Shown here in pieces: positions 63,424 to 64,000 of a DNA stretch of 64,000 nucleotides; position 1 is the first letter of the stretch, and each line of letters opens with the position of its first letter. This stretch comes from Cladocopium goreaui (taxonomy: Eukaryota > Sar > Dinophyceae > Suessiales > Symbiodiniaceae). The position numbers and the translations under genes were made by a program. The notes below the pieces were generated by a model. That model did not search any database and was not told the origin of the DNA. It saw nothing but the letters and a program-made list of their open reading frames with translations. The stretch lies in NCBI GenBank assembly GCA_947184155.2, contig CAMXCT020006763.1, forward strand, positions 125,001-189,000, in the 5' to 3' direction.

Positions 63424-64000
63424 AGAATCAAAAAATGGAGATTTCATGGGAATTCGATGGGATTAATTTTCCATGGGGATTTCATGAAGCGTGACCCGGC
63501 GATTTTGCCTAATGGATTTCATGAAGGATTTCCCCCAGAGATGGAGACTGCTGATTTTTTTCCAGGATCAACAAATGGTGAATTTGATTGGATTTACTGT
63601 ACAGCTGATTGGGACTGGAAAACCCCAGAGAGGTGGATGGTTTTAACGGGTAAACCATCAACAAACATGTTCATAATGGGATTCAATGGCAACATAATAA
63701 CAGGGATAGGAAACGATGATTGTTTCCTTCTGGTAACTGATGGGATTTAAGAGGATTTAATGCTGATTAGATGGTGATATAATAGGACAATCAAACGTCT
63801 GATGATGTGAAGCATCAACAAATGGTGATTTAGTCGGTTTAACATGGTTTAACCATCAACAATGGGGATCTACTATGAGGATACATCAACTAAGTGGCGG
63901 GAAAATCCGTGAAGATTACTGGAAGTTGAAAACATGTTGAAACACCTCAGATTTGTTTCTGAAAGTGATGGTATCAGATGCTATACAAAGCATACAGTAT
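63424..64000. other. No supported exon to window end
   Basis: An open frame to 63,750 is AT-rich and full of ATGGGATT-type words like those in nearby introns. Probably intronic. Confidence 0.35.

Noticed and set aside
1-64000. Dinoflagellate spliced leader, tRNA, rRNA or snRNA genes
   Set aside because: I looked for the spliced-leader core and for cloverleaf or rRNA-like blocks by eye and found none; a covariance-model scan would be needed to be certain.

Overview
The window reads as nuclear DNA of a dinoflagellate, most likely a suessialean or Symbiodiniaceae-type genome. Four things point there. (1) Coding sequence is broken into very short, relatively GC-rich exons in an AT-rich background. 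(2) Introns are repeat-like 'introner' elements, with GT and, by inference, GC and GA donors. (3) A fragmented protein of RCC1-like repeats (consensus NVQQIQA..AFAAIL.DGSVVTWG...GGDSS) sits behind a ubiquitin-like start, a gene type very common in these genomes. (4) There is a tyrosine-recombinase ORF of a kind I recognise from dinoflagellate genomes. No bacterial operon logic, rRNA, tRNA, CRISPR, dinoflagellate spliced leader or recognisable promoter was found. All exons I can support lie on the + strand, as expected for dinoflagellate unidirectional gene arrays.

Layout. About 1.1-24 kb: many short exons of one or more unrecognised proteins, mixed with short inverted-repeat elements. About 24.8-29.5 kb: a mobile-element-like block. 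A tyrosine recombinase ORF (24.9-25.76 kb) lies between inverted arrays of an AT-rich satellite. Two more blocks of the satellite delimit two further modules, one of which holds a 12-bp tandem array and a 41-bp tandem array. About 29.8-36.8 kb: exons of further unrecognised proteins. They include a phase-consistent three-exon chain (32,957-33,489) interrupted by two 145-nt introners, and a possible C-terminal exon ending at 36,761. A 102/105-bp in-frame repeat lies at 34.8-35.1 kb. About 38.2 kb to at least 60.9 kb: the ubiquitin-like/RCC1-like gene, with about 20 recognisable exons and weaker candidates to 63.2 kb.

Repeat families (names are mine): A, TIR TACCCTCTGGTA, about 105 bp. B, introner with GTAAGGCCCCC-like start and GGGCCCACCTTGTAG-like end. 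C, GGGGTACCCC-containing, about 110 bp. D, starts GGTCAACCAACTAG and ends GGTATCTAAGATTGGCAATG. E, near-palindrome with CCCATAGGATCCATG ends. G, TIR CTGGTTGGTGGTTTGGAAC, about 100 bp. H, AT satellite built on ATCAAACTAAT/ATCAACTAATA. A and B act as whole introns in several places, and G copies are nested in C and B copies.

Limits: exon ends were chosen by eye from reading frame, splice-site fit and repeat-length consistency. No transcript, alignment or database search was available. Except for the RCC1-like gene and the recombinase, no protein family is claimed.
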